Both the position numbers and the translations under genes were made by a program. A stretch of 64,000 bases of DNA from Agrococcus sp. Marseille-Q4369. GTDB taxonomy: Bacteria; Actinomycetota; Actinomycetes; Actinomycetales; Microbacteriaceae. Below, piece after piece: positions 37,600 to 49,160 of this stretch. Location: positions 1,364,001 to 1,428,000 of the forward strand of contig NZ_CP070501.1 of assembly GCF_018308945.1 (NCBI RefSeq), written 5' to 3'. The notes beneath the pieces are model-generated. The model worked only from the letters and a program-made list of their open reading frames with translations, did not search any database and was not told the origin of the DNA. The stretch's first letter is position 1, and every line of letters begins with the position of its first letter.

Positions 37600-38334
37600 T
37601 TACGCCTCGACTCCTGCTGCGGCCGGCGCGTCGCGACGGGGGCCCCGACGCTCTCGCTGCGGCTTCTGGTTCGCCTGCTCGCGAGCGAGCTCGCGGTTGG
37701 TGAGCTCACCGTTGTAGATCCAGACCTTCACGCCGATGCGGCCGAAGGTCGTGCGGGCCTCGTAGAAGCCGTAGTCGATGTTCGACCGGAGCGTGTGCAG
37801 GGGCACGCGGCCCTCGCGGTACGACTCGCTGCGGCTCATCTCCGCGCCGCCGAGGCGGCCGGAGACCTTGATCTTCACGCCCTTCGCGCCGGCGCGCTGC
37901 GCCGACTGCAGGCCCTTGCGCATCGCGCGGCGGAACGCCACGCGAGCGCTGAGCTGCTCGGCGATGCCCTGCGCGACGAGCTGGGCAGACGCCTCGGGGT
38001 TCTTGACCTCGAGGATGTTCAGCTGGATCTGCTTGCCGGTGAGCTTCTCGAGGTCGGCGCGGATGCGCTCGGCCTCGGCGCCGCGGCGGCCGATCACGAT
38101 GCCCGGGCGGGCGGTGTGGATGTCGACGCGGACCCGGTCACGGGTGCGCTCGATCTCGATGCGGGCGACGCCGGCGCGGTCGAGGCTCGTCTTGAGCATC
38201 TTGCGGATGCGGACGTCCTCGGCGACGTAGTCGGCGTAGCGCTGCCCCGGCTTCGTCGACTCGGCGAACCAGCGCGACACGTGGTCGGTGGTGATGCCGA
38301 GGCGGAAGCCGTACGGGTTGACCTTCTGTCCCAT
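37600..38334 (-). CDS. rpsC: 30S ribosomal protein S3
   Basis: 244 aa. [20 protein letters not shown] and the KH-domain loop [20 protein letters not shown] are typical. The C-terminus is short and basic. Overlaps the rplV stop by one base. Confidence 0.98.
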   Translation of the reverse strand: MGQKVNPYGFRLGITTDHVSRWFAESTKPGQRYADYVAEDVRIRKMLKTSLDRAGVARIEIERTRDRVRVDIHTARPGIVIGRRGAEAERIRADLEKLTGKQIQLNILEVKNPEASAQLVAQGIAEQLSARVAFRRAMRKGLQSAQRAGAKGVKIKVSGRLGGAEMSRSESYREGRVPLHTLRSNIDYGFYEARTTFGRIGVKVWIYNGELTNRELAREQANQKPQRERRGPRRDAPAAAGVEA

Positions 38335-38702
38335 TACTTCTCGTCCTCCGTGGTCGGCGTCGCGAGCACGACGGTGATGTGGCTCGTCCGCTTGTTGATG
38401 CGGAACGCGCGACCCTGTGCACGCGGCTGGAACCGCTTGAGCGTGGTGCCCTCGTCGACGAACGCGCGGGCCACGTAGAGGTCCTGCTCGTCGAGGTACT
38501 CGTTCGCCTGGTCCGCCTTGACCCGAGCGTTCGCCATCGCCGAGGCGACGAGCTTGAACACGGGCTCCGAGGCGCCCTGCGGGGCGAACTTCAGGATCGC
38601 GAGGGCCTCTTCGGCCTGCTTGCCGCGGATCATGTCGACGACGCGGCGGGCCTTCTGAGGGGTCACGCGGATGTGACGAACGCGAGCGATCGACTCAACC
38701 AT
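38334..38702 (-). CDS. rplV: 50S ribosomal protein L22
   Basis: 122 aa. [20 protein letters not shown] and the tunnel-lining loop [20 protein letters not shown] are clear. Confidence 0.98.
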   Translation of the reverse strand: MVESIARVRHIRVTPQKARRVVDMIRGKQAEEALAILKFAPQGASEPVFKLVASAMANARVKADQANEYLDEQDLYVARAFVDEGTTLKRFQPRAQGRAFRINKRTSHITVVLATPTTEDEK

Positions 38703-38727
38703 TGCCTTCTCCTTCTCCGTCGCCGCG

Positions 38728-39009
38728 TCAGCGGCGACGGCCCTTCTTGTCGTCCTTCACGTGACCGCGGAAGGTGCGGGTGGGCGCGAACTCGCCCAGC
38801 TTGTGGCCGACCATCGTCTCAGTGACGAAGACCGGGATGTGCTTGCGACCGTCGTGCACGGCGATCGTGTGGCCGAGCATGGCCGGCACGATCATCGAGC
38901 GGCGCGACCACGTCTTGATGACGTTCTTGCTGCCGGCCTCGTTCTGCCGAACCACCTTGGTGAGGAGGTGGTCGTCGACGAACGGACCCTTCTTGAGGCT
39001 GCGGGGCAT
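38728..39009 (-). CDS. rpsS: 30S ribosomal protein S19
   Basis: 93 aa. [19 protein letters not shown] and [17 protein letters not shown] are invariant. Twelve bases after rplB. Confidence 0.98.
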   Translation of the reverse strand: MPRSLKKGPFVDDHLLTKVVRQNEAGSKNVIKTWSRRSMIVPAMLGHTIAVHDGRKHIPVFVTETMVGHKLGEFAPTRTFRGHVKDDKKGRRR

Positions 39010-39021
39010 CGGACTCTCCTA

Positions 39022-39861
39022 CTAGCGCTTCTTCTTGCCGGTGGGGCGGCGACGGACGATGAGCTGGTCGCTCGGCTTGTTCGGGCGGCGCGTGCGGCCC
39101 TCGGCCTGGCCCCAGGGGCTGACGGGGTGGCGGCCACCGCTCGTCTTGCCCTCGCCACCGCCGTGCGGGTGGTCGACCGGGTTCATCGCGACACCGCGGA
39201 CCGTCGGGCGGATGCCCTTCCAGCGGTTGCGGCCGGCCTTGCCCCAGTTGATGTTCGACTGCTCGGCGTTGCCGACCTCGCCGATCGTGGCGCGGCAGCG
39301 CGCGTCGACGTTGCGGATCTCGCCCGACGGCAGGCGGAGCTGCGCGTAGGGGCCGTCCTTGGCGACGAGGCGCACCGAGGCGCCGGCCGAGCGCGCGAGC
39401 TTCGCGCCGCCACCGGGGCGGAGCTCGATCGCGTGCACGACGGTGCCCGTGGGGATGTTGCGCAGCGGCAGGTTGTTGCCCGGCTTGATGTCGGCGCCTG
39501 CGCCCGACTCCACGACGTCGCCCTGCGAGAGCTTGTTCGGGGCCAGGATGTAGCGCTTCGTGCCGTCCTCGAAGTGCAGCAGCGCGATGCGCGCCGTGCG
39601 GTTCGGGTCGTACTCGATGTGCGCGACGCGGGCGTTCACGCCGTCCTTGTCGTTGCGACGGAAATCGATGACGCGGTACTGGCGCTTGTGACCGCCGCCG
39701 ATGTGACGGGTCGTGATGCGACCGGTGTTGTTGCGGCCGCCGGTCTTGGGCAGCGGGCGCAGCAGCGACTTCTCGGGCGTCGACCGGGTGATCTCAGCGA
39801 AGTCGGCGACGGAGGAGCCACGACGACCGGGGGTCGTCGGCTTGTACTTGCGGATTGCCAT
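39022..39861 (-). CDS. rplB: 50S ribosomal protein L2
   Basis: 279 aa. [39 protein letters not shown] and the peptidyl-transferase-proximal [16 protein letters not shown] (His of [10 protein letters not shown]) are intact. Confidence 0.98.
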   Translation of the reverse strand: MAIRKYKPTTPGRRGSSVADFAEITRSTPEKSLLRPLPKTGGRNNTGRITTRHIGGGHKRQYRVIDFRRNDKDGVNARVAHIEYDPNRTARIALLHFEDGTKRYILAPNKLSQGDVVESGAGADIKPGNNLPLRNIPTGTVVHAIELRPGGGAKLARSAGASVRLVAKDGPYAQLRLPSGEIRNVDARCRATIGEVGNAEQSNINWGKAGRNRWKGIRPTVRGVAMNPVDHPHGGGEGKTSGGRHPVSPWGQAEGRTRRPNKPSDQLIVRRRPTGKKKR

Positions 39862-39880
39862 GCTCTTGTTCCTTCCGTCC

Positions 39881-40177
39881 TCAGCCGACAGCCGTGAAGA
39901 TGTCGATCGAGCCGGACTTCAGCTTGACGATGGCGCGCTTGGTGTCCTTGCGCTTGCCGATGCCGAAGCGGGTGCGGCGCGCCTTGCCGACGCGGTTGAG
40001 GGTGTTCACGCGGGCGACCTTGACGCCGAAGATCTTCTCGATCGCCAGCTTGATCTCGGTCTTGGACGCGCGGGGGTCGACCTCGAAGGTGTAGCTGCCC
40101 ATGTCGATGAGCGCGTAGCTCTTCTCGGACACGACGGGTCGGATGATGATGTCGCGAGGGTCCTTGTTGCCGCTCAT
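39881..40177 (-). CDS. rplW: 50S ribosomal protein L23
   Basis: 98 aa. [17 protein letters not shown] and [21 protein letters not shown] overlaps the rplD stop by four bases. Forms the exit-tunnel docking site for trigger factor and SRP. Confidence 0.97.
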   Translation of the reverse strand: MSGNKDPRDIIIRPVVSEKSYALIDMGSYTFEVDPRASKTEIKLAIEKIFGVKVARVNTLNRVGKARRTRFGIGKRKDTKRAIVKLKSGSIDIFTAVG

Positions 40178-40857
40178 CGGTTCTCGTCCTTGTCTGCCTC
40201 GTCGGCCGCGGCGACAGGCGCCTCGCCCTTGGTCTTCGCCGCGACGAACGCGTCGTAGGCGGTCTTGGAGAAGACGATGTCGTCGCTCACGAGCACGTCG
40301 TAGGCGTTGAGCTGGTCCCATGCGAGCACGTGCACCTCGGGGAGGTTGCGCACGGACAGGAAGCCGTTCTCCTCCGAGCGGTCGAGCACGAGCAGCACGT
40401 TCTTCGCGACGCCGAGCGCCTTGAGCGTCTCGACGGCGACGCGCGTCCTCGGCGTCTCGACGGCGCCGAAGGCCTCGACGATGTGGAGGCGGCCGCCGCG
40501 GGCGCGGTCGGAGAGGGCGCCGAGCAGGGCTGCGGCGATCATCTTCTTGGGGGTGCGCTGCGCGTAGTCGCGCGGCACGGGGCCGTGGACGATGCCACCG
40601 CCGCGGTGCTGCGGCATGCGGATCGAGCCCTGGCGCGCGCGGCCGGTGCCCTTCTGCTTGAAGGGCTTCGTGCCGGAGCCCGAGACCTCGCCGCGGCCCT
40701 TGACCGAGTGCGTGCCCTGGCGTGCGGCGGCGAGCTGCGCGACGACGACCTGGTGGATCAGCGGAACGTTCGTCTGCACGTCGAAGATGCTCGCGGGCAG
40801 CTCGACAGAGCCGGCCTGCTTGCCCTCGGCGTTGACGATGGCGACCTGTGCGGTCAT
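40174..40857 (-). CDS. rplD: 50S ribosomal protein L4
   Basis: 227 aa. The tunnel loop [20 protein letters not shown], then ARQGSIR, is present; the C-terminus has a modest Ala/Glu-rich extension. Two bases after rplC. Confidence 0.97.
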   Translation of the reverse strand: MTAQVAIVNAEGKQAGSVELPASIFDVQTNVPLIHQVVVAQLAAARQGTHSVKGRGEVSGSGTKPFKQKGTGRARQGSIRMPQHRGGGIVHGPVPRDYAQRTPKKMIAAALLGALSDRARGGRLHIVEAFGAVETPRTRVAVETLKALGVAKNVLLVLDRSEENGFLSVRNLPEVHVLAWDQLNAYDVLVSDDIVFSKTAYDAFVAAKTKGEAPVAAADEADKDENR

Positions 40858-40859
40858 GC

Positions 40860-41510
40860 TCAGGCTCCCTTCACAGCGTTGCGGACGAACACGAGTCGGC
40901 CGCGAGCGCCGGGGACGGCGCCCTTGACGAGCATGAGGCCCTGCTCGAGGTCGATCGAGTGGACCGTGAGGTTCATCACCGACACGCGAGCGCCACCCAT
41001 GCGGCCGGCCATGCGCGTGCCGCGGAAGACGCGGCTGGGCGTGGCCGAGGCGCCGATGGAGCCCGGCTTGCGGTGGTTGCGGTGCGCACCGTGCGATGCG
41101 GAGACGCCGGCGAAGTTGTGACGCTTCATCACACCGGCGAAGCCCTTGCCCTTCGAGGTGCCGACGACGTCGATCTTCTGCCCGGGGGCGAAGAGGTCGA
41201 CGCTCAGCTCCTGGCCGAGCTCGTACTCGCCGGCGTTGTCGGTGCGGACCTCGGCGAGGTGGCGGCGCGGCGTGACGCCGGCGGCGTTGAAGTGACCGGC
41301 CGCGGGCTGGTTGACCTTGCGCGGGTCGATCTGGCCGGCAGCGATCTGGATCGCGGCGTAGCCGTCCTTCTCGGGCGTGCGGATCTGCGTGACCACGTTC
41401 GGCGTGATCTCGAGCACCGTGACGGGGACGAGCTTGTTCTGCTCATCCCACACCTGGGTCATCCCGAGCTTCGTGCCGAGCAGGCCCCGCGTCGTCATGA
41501 TCTTCGACAT
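40860..41510 (-). CDS. rplC: 50S ribosomal protein L3
   Basis: 216 aa. [20 protein letters not shown] at the start, [15 protein letters not shown] and [17 protein letters not shown] in the middle. Confidence 0.98.
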   Translation of the reverse strand: MSKIMTTRGLLGTKLGMTQVWDEQNKLVPVTVLEITPNVVTQIRTPEKDGYAAIQIAAGQIDPRKVNQPAAGHFNAAGVTPRRHLAEVRTDNAGEYELGQELSVDLFAPGQKIDVVGTSKGKGFAGVMKRHNFAGVSASHGAHRNHRKPGSIGASATPSRVFRGTRMAGRMGGARVSVMNLTVHSIDLEQGLMLVKGAVPGARGRLVFVRNAVKGA

Positions 41511-41518
41511 GGCGTTCC

Positions 41519-41827
41519 TTAGAGCTTGATCTCGATGTTGACGTCAGCAGGCAGGTCGAGGCGCATGAGCGAGTCGACGGCCTTCGGCGTCGGGTCGATG
41601 ATGTCGATGAGACGCTTGTGCGTGCGCTTCTCGAAGTGCTCGCGGCTGTCCTTGTACTTGTGGGGCGAACGGATCACGACGACCACGTTCTTCTCGGTCG
41701 GCAGCGGCACGGGGCCCACCACCGTCGCGCCCGCACGGGTCACGGTGTCGACGATCTTCCGCGCCGACGAGTCGATGACCTCGTGGTCGTACGACTTCAG
41801 TCGGATGCGGATCTTCTGTCCCGCCAT
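41519..41827 (-). CDS. rpsJ: 30S ribosomal protein S10
   Basis: 102 aa. [19 protein letters not shown] and [20 protein letters not shown] identify S10 (also NusE). First gene of the S10 operon; preceded by a leader of about 225 nt. tuf, usually just upstream, is 13 kb away here. Confidence 0.98.
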   Translation of the reverse strand: MAGQKIRIRLKSYDHEVIDSSARKIVDTVTRAGATVVGPVPLPTEKNVVVVIRSPHKYKDSREHFEKRTHKRLIDIIDPTPKAVDSLMRLDLPADVNIEIKL

Positions 41828-42195
41828 GGCTGACTCTCTTCCTGTCGACGCAGCGTTCTACGGCTGCTCGCAACGCACCTGTCAGTGCACCGCTGTTCTT
41901 CTGTCAATGCCCCTCGCGGAGCGCGCGCCGCCGCAGAGCATGGACATGCCCTGCTCTGCAACGGCGAAGTTCTTCGTTGGCTGCCCGCGGCCCAGGATCT
42001 CGATCGTCCTGTGCACTGCAGGGCAGTGAGCGGCGGTAGCGCCGCGTTTGCAACCTGACGATTCTCGCACGGATGCGAAGGTACGTGCAACCCGGGCGTG
42101 TCGCGCCGTGAGCCGCGTCGTTCCGCGGGACTCGGGCGGATGCGGTGGGGTCGTCGAGCGCGCCGGCCTCGGTCGCGCGGGCGCTCCCGGGTGCC
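41828..42195 (-). promoter_or_regulatory. S10 operon promoter and long leader
   Basis: No gene is seen in these 368 bases. A TTGCAC (42090-42085) and GAGAAT (42066-42061) pair with 18-bp spacing on the minus strand predicts a start near 42054, leaving a leader of about 225 nt. Inside it GCAGAGCA/TGCTCTGC (41933-41940 with 41952-41959) forms an 8-bp hairpin. In proteobacteria the S10 leader is controlled by L4; whether this one is controlled is not known. Confidence 0.6.
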
Positions 42196-42321
42196 CTACT
42201 GCCGGCCGTCCTGGCCGACGGCGCCGTCGGCCGCCTCCTGCGCCTTGTCGGTGTGCTCGGCGAAGCGGCCGCCCGTGGCCGTGTCGAACGCGTGCGCCGC
42301 GCCGATCGCGGCGCCGGGCAT
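42196..42321 (-). CDS. very small MT0933/Rv0909-like antitoxin-family protein (tentative)
   Basis: 41 aa from ATG 42321 (a GTG four codons upstream is possible). The stretch AFDTATGGRFAEHTDKAQEA resembles the D..TGGK....DKAQ motif of the small MT0933-like antitoxin family (Pfam Antitoxin_2 type). It is shorter than the usual 55-70 aa, and no partner toxin is adjacent, so it may be a remnant. Divergent from hutG. GGAG-type ribosome site is weak. Confidence 0.42.
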   Translation of the reverse strand: MPGAAIGAAHAFDTATGGRFAEHTDKAQEAADGAVGQDGRQ

Positions 42322-42384
42322 CCACGCAAGCACAGCGCGCGGCGCACAGGCTGGGAGCCCGGTGGGGCTTGCTAGCGTCGCGGC

Positions 42385-43299
42385 ATGACCGACGCCGCTC
42401 TCCCCCACGACCCGAGCTGGCCGCGCGCCGGCGACTGGCCCGCGCTCGGCTCGGCCGACGGCCCGCTCGACGCCGTGCTCGTCGGGCTCGGGACGCACGC
42501 GACCTCGATCAGCCCCACCGCGGCGCACGGCACTCCCTCGGCCGTGCGCGCGGCGCTCCGCCGCTCCTCCCCGCATGCGGCGGGGATCGACCTCGCGGCG
42601 CTGCGGCTCGCCGATGCGGGCGACGCCGCAGATCCCGACGGCGACGAGCGGGCCGCAGCAGCGCTCGTCGCGCGCGCCGCGGCGCGCGCCCGGCTCGTGC
42701 TCGCCATCGGCGGCGACAACGCCGCGACCGTGCCGGCCGCCCGCGGCGCGTGGGGCGAGCGCATCGGCACCGCGGGGCTCATCACGATCGACGCGCACCA
42801 CGACTTGCGCGACGGCCGCAGCAACGGCTCGCCCGTGCGGCGGCTGCTCGAGGCGGGGCTCGACGGCCGCCGGGTCGTGCAAGTCGGCATCCAGGACTTC
42901 GCGAACTCGGATGCGTACGCCCGCCGGGCGGCGGACGCGGGCATCACCGTCATCCGTCGCGACGCGTGCGAGGAGGCGCCGATGCGCGAGATCGCCTCGC
43001 GCGCGATCGCGATCGCCGCCGCGGCCGGCGGCCCCGTGCACGTCGACGTCGACGTCGACGCGTGCGACCGAGCCGCCGCGCCCGGCTGCCCCGCGTCGCT
43101 CCCCGGGGGCCTCTCCGCGTGGCAGCTGCGGCAGCTCGTCCGGGCGCTCGCGTCGGCACCCGAGGTGACCTCGATCGACTTCACCGAGGTCGACGCATCC
43201 GCCGACACTCCCGACGGCCGCACGGTGCGGCTCGTCGCCGTGTGCGTGCTCGAGGCGCTCGCGGGCCTCGCTTCGCGGTCCGCGGCGAGCGCGACCTAG
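42385..43299 (+). CDS. hutG: formimidoylglutamase / arginase-family hydrolase
   Basis: 304 aa. Manganese ligands of the ureohydrolase fold: IGGDNAAT (His replaced by Asn in the usual GGDHS), TIDAHHDLRDG and HVDVDVDACDRAAAPGCPAS. Members of the hut set release formamide from N-formimidoyl-glutamate, the last step of histidine degradation. The rest of the hut genes lie 3 kb away on the opposite strand. A TAGCGT element six bases before the ATG suggests a leaderless transcript. Agmatinase is an alternative. Confidence 0.82.
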   Translation: MTDAALPHDPSWPRAGDWPALGSADGPLDAVLVGLGTHATSISPTAAHGTPSAVRAALRRSSPHAAGIDLAALRLADAGDAADPDGDERAAAALVARAAARARLVLAIGGDNAATVPAARGAWGERIGTAGLITIDAHHDLRDGRSNGSPVRRLLEAGLDGRRVVQVGIQDFANSDAYARRAADAGITVIRRDACEEAPMREIASRAIAIAAAAGGPVHVDVDVDACDRAAAPGCPASLPGGLSAWQLRQLVRALASAPEVTSIDFTEVDASADTPDGRTVRLVAVCVLEALAGLASRSAASAT

Positions 43300-44396
43300 A
43301 GCCCGCGCATCGTGAACGCGGCGGCGAGCGCGCCGCGCGCGGGCGGCAGCCCCAGCACGCGCGCGAGGGCGAGCCGCGCGGCGCGTCCCGCGGGCGGCAC
43401 CGGCGCGCCCATCCCCATGTTCCACGCCGCGCGCCGCATGGCCCGCAGCGCAGCGCGGCGCCGCGCGGCGGCGTAGTCCGCGAAGGGCTCGTCGGTCGCC
43501 GACCCGATCGCGCGATCGAGCTCGAGCGCGTCGATCCAGCCGAGGCTCATGCCCTGCCCGCCGATCGGGCTCACCTCGTGCGCCGCGTCGCCCACGAGCG
43601 CGATCGGGCCGCGCGCGAAGGTCGTCGCCATGCGCTGCCGCGCGATGAACGCGCTCGCGGGGGCGCTCTGCGGCAGCCGTGGCGGCTCCGGGAGGCGCTC
43701 GGCGAGGATCGCCTGCAGCCGCTCGGCGGTCATGGCGGGCTCGGGATCGCGCAGCCGCGCGACCCAGCGCCGCTGGCCGCCGGGCAGCGGGAACGACTCG
43801 ACGATGCCGTCGCGCTCGAGATGCAGGAGGGCGATGCCGCGAGCGCCGGTGCCGTCGGGTCCGTCGGCCATCGCGTAGGGGCCGCTGCCGCGGCGATCGC
43901 GCACGCCGATGCCCGCGAGCCGGCGGACGGTGCTGCGGATGCCGTCGGCGCCGACGAGCCAGCGCGCCTCGAACCGAGCGCCCTGGCCGGTGATCGCGAC
44001 CCCGCCCCGCACGGCGTTGAGGTCCGTCACCTCGGTGCCCTGCCGCAGCGTCCCGGGCGCGAGCGCCGCGAGCCGCTCGCGCAGCAGCGCCTCGGTGCGG
44101 TGCTGCGGCAGCGTGTGGATGAGGTCGTCGAAGCGCAGCCGCGCGAGTTGCCGGCCGTCCGCGAGCGCGATGCCGCCGCGGATGCGCTCCCCCTCGGCGC
44201 GCACGCGCCCGCCGACGCCCACCGCGTCGAGGGCCGCGAGGCCCGGCGGATGGATGCCGATGGCGCGCGAGCTCCGCGACGGCGTCGACCGGCGCTCGAG
44301 GACGACGGCGTCGAGGCCGCGCTGCGCGAGCAGGCAGCCGAGCAGCAGCCCGACGGCGCCGCCGCCCACGATCGCGACGTCGTGGCGCTCGGTCAC
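43296..44396 (-). CDS. FAD-dependent monooxygenase of the type III PKS trio
   Basis: 366 aa, GTG start overlapping the methyltransferase stop. FAD dinucleotide motif VAIVGGGAVGLLLGCLLAQRG, mid-protein LVGADGIRSTVRR (DG motif) and GPIALVGDAAHEVSPIGGQG (GD motif) define class A flavin hydroxylases. In the srs-type phenolic lipid pathway such an enzyme hydroxylates the PKS-made ring. Last of three coupled genes; overlaps the convergent hutG stop by four bases. Confidence 0.88.
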   Translation of the reverse strand: MTERHDVAIVGGGAVGLLLGCLLAQRGLDAVVLERRSTPSRSSRAIGIHPPGLAALDAVGVGGRVRAEGERIRGGIALADGRQLARLRFDDLIHTLPQHRTEALLRERLAALAPGTLRQGTEVTDLNAVRGGVAITGQGARFEARWLVGADGIRSTVRRLAGIGVRDRRGSGPYAMADGPDGTGARGIALLHLERDGIVESFPLPGGQRRWVARLRDPEPAMTAERLQAILAERLPEPPRLPQSAPASAFIARQRMATTFARGPIALVGDAAHEVSPIGGQGMSLGWIDALELDRAIGSATDEPFADYAAARRRAALRAMRRAAWNMGMGAPVPPAGRAARLALARVLGLPPARGALAAAFTMRGL

Positions 44397-45103
44397 GGGA
44401 CTCGCCGGACGAGCTCGAGCCGGTAGGGGATGCCGCGGCGCACGCACCAGCCGGGCGGCGCGGCAGCGGCGAGCTCGCGCGCCGTGTGGCTGCGGCGGAT
44501 GGACGCGAGCCCGTCGGCGCGGATGAAGGTGCCGCGCAGGAGCGTCGGCTCGAACGGGGCCGTGGCGGCCGCGAAGGCCGCGTAGGCGAGCGCCGAGCGC
44601 GCGATGTCGCCGTGCACCGCGACGCCGGCGCGACGCAGCAGCGCCTCCGAGTCGGCGAGGATCGCCCCGAGCTCGACGCCCGAGAGGTGGTGGAGCACGT
44701 GGTTCGAGAGCACGACGTCGAAGCGCTCGCCCTCGCGCGCGAGGTCGCGGGTGGTCGCCTGCCGCAGCTCGAGGCCCGGCACGGGCGGCAGCGAGCGCGC
44801 GTACGCGATCGAGCGCGGGTCGGGATCGATCGCCACGACGCGGAGGTCGCCGTCGGCGGCCGCCCAGCGCAGCAGCCGGCGCGGCAGGTCGGCGCCGCCT
44901 GTGCCGACGTCGAGCAGCCGCACGGTGCCCCCCGCGCGCAGGCGTGGCCGCACCCACTCGCGGTAGACGGCCCGGGGCGCCGAGACGATCGCGTTCACGA
45001 GGTCGAAGCGCGCGTAGGTGCGCTCGAGCGTCGCGGGATCGCACGCCGGGTCGTCCATTTCCTCGCGCACGTCGGGGTCGCGCGAGCGCAGGCACGGCAG
45101 CAC
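44393..45103 (-). CDS. class I SAM-dependent methyltransferase of the type III PKS trio
   Basis: 236 aa from GTG 45103, two bases after the PKS stop. SAM motif VRLLDVGTGGADLPRRLLRW, acidic motif VVAIDPDPRS and DVVLSNHVLHHL (motif IV) are clear. Start chosen for the conserved opening RDPDVREEMDDPACD. Likely O- or C-methylates the polyketide product. Confidence 0.87.
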   Translation of the reverse strand: MLPCLRSRDPDVREEMDDPACDPATLERTYARFDLVNAIVSAPRAVYREWVRPRLRAGGTVRLLDVGTGGADLPRRLLRWAAADGDLRVVAIDPDPRSIAYARSLPPVPGLELRQATTRDLAREGERFDVVLSNHVLHHLSGVELGAILADSEALLRRAGVAVHGDIARSALAYAAFAAATAPFEPTLLRGTFIRADGLASIRRSHTARELAAAAPPGWCVRRGIPYRLELVRRVP

Positions 45104-45105
45104 GC

Positions 45106-46251
45106 TCAGCCCTCGACGGTCAGGAGCGCCGACTCGACGGTGAGGCCTGGGCCGAAGGCCATCGCGGCGATCCGATCGCCGTCCTGCGCGGCATCGCCCT
45201 CGAGGATGCGCTGCAGCACGAACAGCACGGTCGCGCTCGACATGTTGCCGAAGTCGCGTAGCGTGTCGCGCGCGGGCTCGAGCTGCGCCTGGGAGAGCGC
45301 GAGCGTCGACTCGACGTGGTCGAGGATGCTGCGGCCGCCGGGGTGGATGGCCCAGTGCTCGATCGAGTCGCCGACGGCGCCTCCGCGAAGCGCATCCACG
45401 AGCGGCCGCTCGGGCTCGAGCAGCGGCTCGATCGCGCCGGTCACGTGCTCGCCGATGAGCGAGGGCACCGCGTTCGAGAGCACCATCTCGAAGCCGTGGT
45501 CGCCGATGCGCCACGCCATGTCGCCCTCGCCCTGCGGCGTCGTGCGGGTCGCGAAGCGATCGAGCCGCAGCGCGCGCTCCCCCGCCTCGAGCGCGCGCGA
45601 CGTGACGATGCCGGCGCCCGCGCCATCGCCGAAGAGCGAGGTCGCGACGATCGTGTCGGGGTCGTTGGAGGTGCGCAGGTGCAGGGTGCACAGCTCGACG
45701 CTCACGACGAGGACGACCGCTGACGCATCCGCCTCGCACAGCTGCGCGGCGAGCCGCAGCGCCGGCATCGACGCGTAGCAGCCCATGAAGCCGAGGTGGT
45801 AGCGCTGCACGCCCGCGCGCAGGGCGAGGTCGCGCGCGAGCACGAAGTCGGGGCCCGGCGCGTAGAAGCCCGTGCAGGAGACGGTGATGACGTGCGTGAC
45901 GTCGTCCGCGTCGATGCCCGGCGTCGCCGCGAGCGCCGCCCGGCCGGCCTCGATGTAGAGGCGCGTGGCGTGCTCGGCGTAGCGGTCGTTGCGCAAGCGC
46001 GTGCCGGGGTCGAGGATGAGGCCTTGCGAGCGGTCGTAGAACTCGGGCTCGGCGACCTCTGGGCCGCTCGTCGAGAGCTCCTCGAGCACGGTGTAGCGGT
46101 GCTCGATGCCCGAGAGCCCGAAGGACGTCGAGACGATGCGCTGCGCGAGCCGGCTGAGGCCCGGCTGCGCGCCGAAGACCTCCGCGACCTCGGTCTGCTG
46201 GAGCTGCGTCGCCGGCACTGCCGTCGACAGGCCGCGAAGTCGCACCGTCAT
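45106..46251 (-). CDS. type III polyketide synthase
   Basis: 381 aa, thiolase fold. The catalytic triad lands close to chalcone-synthase numbering: Cys158 in YHLGFMGCYASMPALRLAAQ, His303 in WAIHPGGRSIL, Asn336 in FGNMSSATV. C-terminus FGPGLTVESALL is the GFGPG loop. Bacterial relatives (SrsA, ArsB/C, Gcs) make alkylresorcinols, alkylpyrones or tetrahydroxynaphthalene from malonyl-CoA extenders. The neighbours encode a methyltransferase and an FAD hydroxylase, matching srsABC of Streptomyces griseus. Product unknown. Confidence 0.93.
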   Translation of the reverse strand: MTVRLRGLSTAVPATQLQQTEVAEVFGAQPGLSRLAQRIVSTSFGLSGIEHRYTVLEELSTSGPEVAEPEFYDRSQGLILDPGTRLRNDRYAEHATRLYIEAGRAALAATPGIDADDVTHVITVSCTGFYAPGPDFVLARDLALRAGVQRYHLGFMGCYASMPALRLAAQLCEADASAVVLVVSVELCTLHLRTSNDPDTIVATSLFGDGAGAGIVTSRALEAGERALRLDRFATRTTPQGEGDMAWRIGDHGFEMVLSNAVPSLIGEHVTGAIEPLLEPERPLVDALRGGAVGDSIEHWAIHPGGRSILDHVESTLALSQAQLEPARDTLRDFGNMSSATVLFVLQRILEGDAAQDGDRIAAMAFGPGLTVESALLTVEG

Positions 46252-46284
46252 GGCGCGAGACTATGGCGCGCCGCCCTGAGGAAC

Positions 46285-47493
46285 CTAGGAGCGCGGGCGG
46301 AGGACCGCCTCGCCGCGCCGCCACACCGCGTGCACGAGCGGCACGCCCGGCCGGTAGGCGAGGTGGGTGGCCGAGGGCGCGTCGAGCACCTGCAGGTCGG
46401 CGCGAGCGCCGGGGCGGAGGCGGCCGAGCGGCGGCAGCGATGCGCCGTGGCGGTCGAAGCGCGGCGCGTCGCGGTCGAGCGCGACCGCACCGCCGAGGGT
46501 CGCGGCGCGCACGGCCTCATCGACCGTGAGCCCCATCTGCAGCACCGCCGTCGCGACGCAGTACGCCATCGAGGTCGTGTAGCTCGAGCCCGGGTTGCAG
46601 TTGCTCGCGATCGCGACGACGGCGCCCGCGTCGAGCAGCCGGCGCGCCGGGGCGAGCGGCATGCGGGTCGAGAGGTCGCACGCGGGCAGCACGGTCGCGA
46701 CCGTGCCGCGGCCGCCGTGCCACGAGTCGGCGAGCAGCGCGACCTCGTCGTCGTCGGCGAAGGCGACGTGGTCGACGCTCAGCGCGCCGAGCTCGACCGC
46801 GAGCCGCACGCCCGGGCCGGGGCCCAGCTGGTTGCCGTGCACGCGCATCGCGAGGCCGCGATCCCTCGCGGCCTCGAGCACGCGCCTCGACTGCGCCTCG
46901 TCGAAGGCGCCGCGCTCGCAGAACACGTCGACGGCGTCGACGAGCGGCGCGACGGCCTCGAGCATCTCGCGAGCGACGAGGTCGACGTACCCGTCCGCAT
47001 CCGCCCCGTCGGGCACGAGGTGCGCGCCGAGGAACGTGACGGCGTCGGCGCGGCCGCGCGCGATGCGCGCCGAGCGCGCCTCGTCGGCGACGGTCAGGCC
47101 GTAGCCCGTCTTGACCTCGAGCGCCGTCGTGCCGCCGCGGAGCGCCTCGTCGGCGAGCCGGTCGAGGGTCGCGGCGAGCTCGGCGTCGCTCGCCGCGCGC
47201 GTCGCGGCGACGGTGGCGGCGATGCCGCCGGCGGCGTAGGGCTCGCCGGCCATGCGGGCCTCGAACTCGGCCGTGCGGTCGCCCGCGAAGACGAGGTGCG
47301 TGTGGCTGTCGACCCAGCCGGGCAGCACCGCGCGGCCGCCGACGTCGACCGCGTCGTCGGCGGCGGGCGCCTCGGCGGCGCTCCCGACCCACGCCACGAG
47401 CTCGCCGTCGAGCACGAGGGCCGCGTCGCGCATCCGGCCGAGCTCGTCGTCGTTCGTGGTGAGCTCGCCGATGCCGGTCACGAGGGTCGCCAT
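46285..47493 (-). CDS. hutI: imidazolonepropionase
   Basis: 402 aa. Metal-binding [11 protein letters not shown] at the N-terminal side, [29 protein letters not shown], and [11 protein letters not shown] are all family motifs. It opens imidazolone-5-propionate to N-formimidoyl-glutamate. I use ATG 47493; GTG 47499, which overlaps the hutU stop, would add two residues. Last gene of hutH-hutU-hutI. Confidence 0.95.
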   Translation of the reverse strand: MATLVTGIGELTTNDDELGRMRDAALVLDGELVAWVGSAAEAPAADDAVDVGGRAVLPGWVDSHTHLVFAGDRTAEFEARMAGEPYAAGGIAATVAATRAASDAELAATLDRLADEALRGGTTALEVKTGYGLTVADEARSARIARGRADAVTFLGAHLVPDGADADGYVDLVAREMLEAVAPLVDAVDVFCERGAFDEAQSRRVLEAARDRGLAMRVHGNQLGPGPGVRLAVELGALSVDHVAFADDDEVALLADSWHGGRGTVATVLPACDLSTRMPLAPARRLLDAGAVVAIASNCNPGSSYTTSMAYCVATAVLQMGLTVDEAVRAATLGGAVALDRDAPRFDRHGASLPPLGRLRPGARADLQVLDAPSATHLAYRPGVPLVHAVWRRGEAVLRPRS

Positions 47494-47495
47494 CG

Positions 47496-49156
<1,661 letters not shown>

Positions 49157-49160
<4 letters not shown>

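Noticed and set aside
41933-41959. An L4-binding S10 leader as in E. coli
   Set aside because: A hairpin is present, but nothing matches the proteobacterial structure; only a generic leader is claimed.
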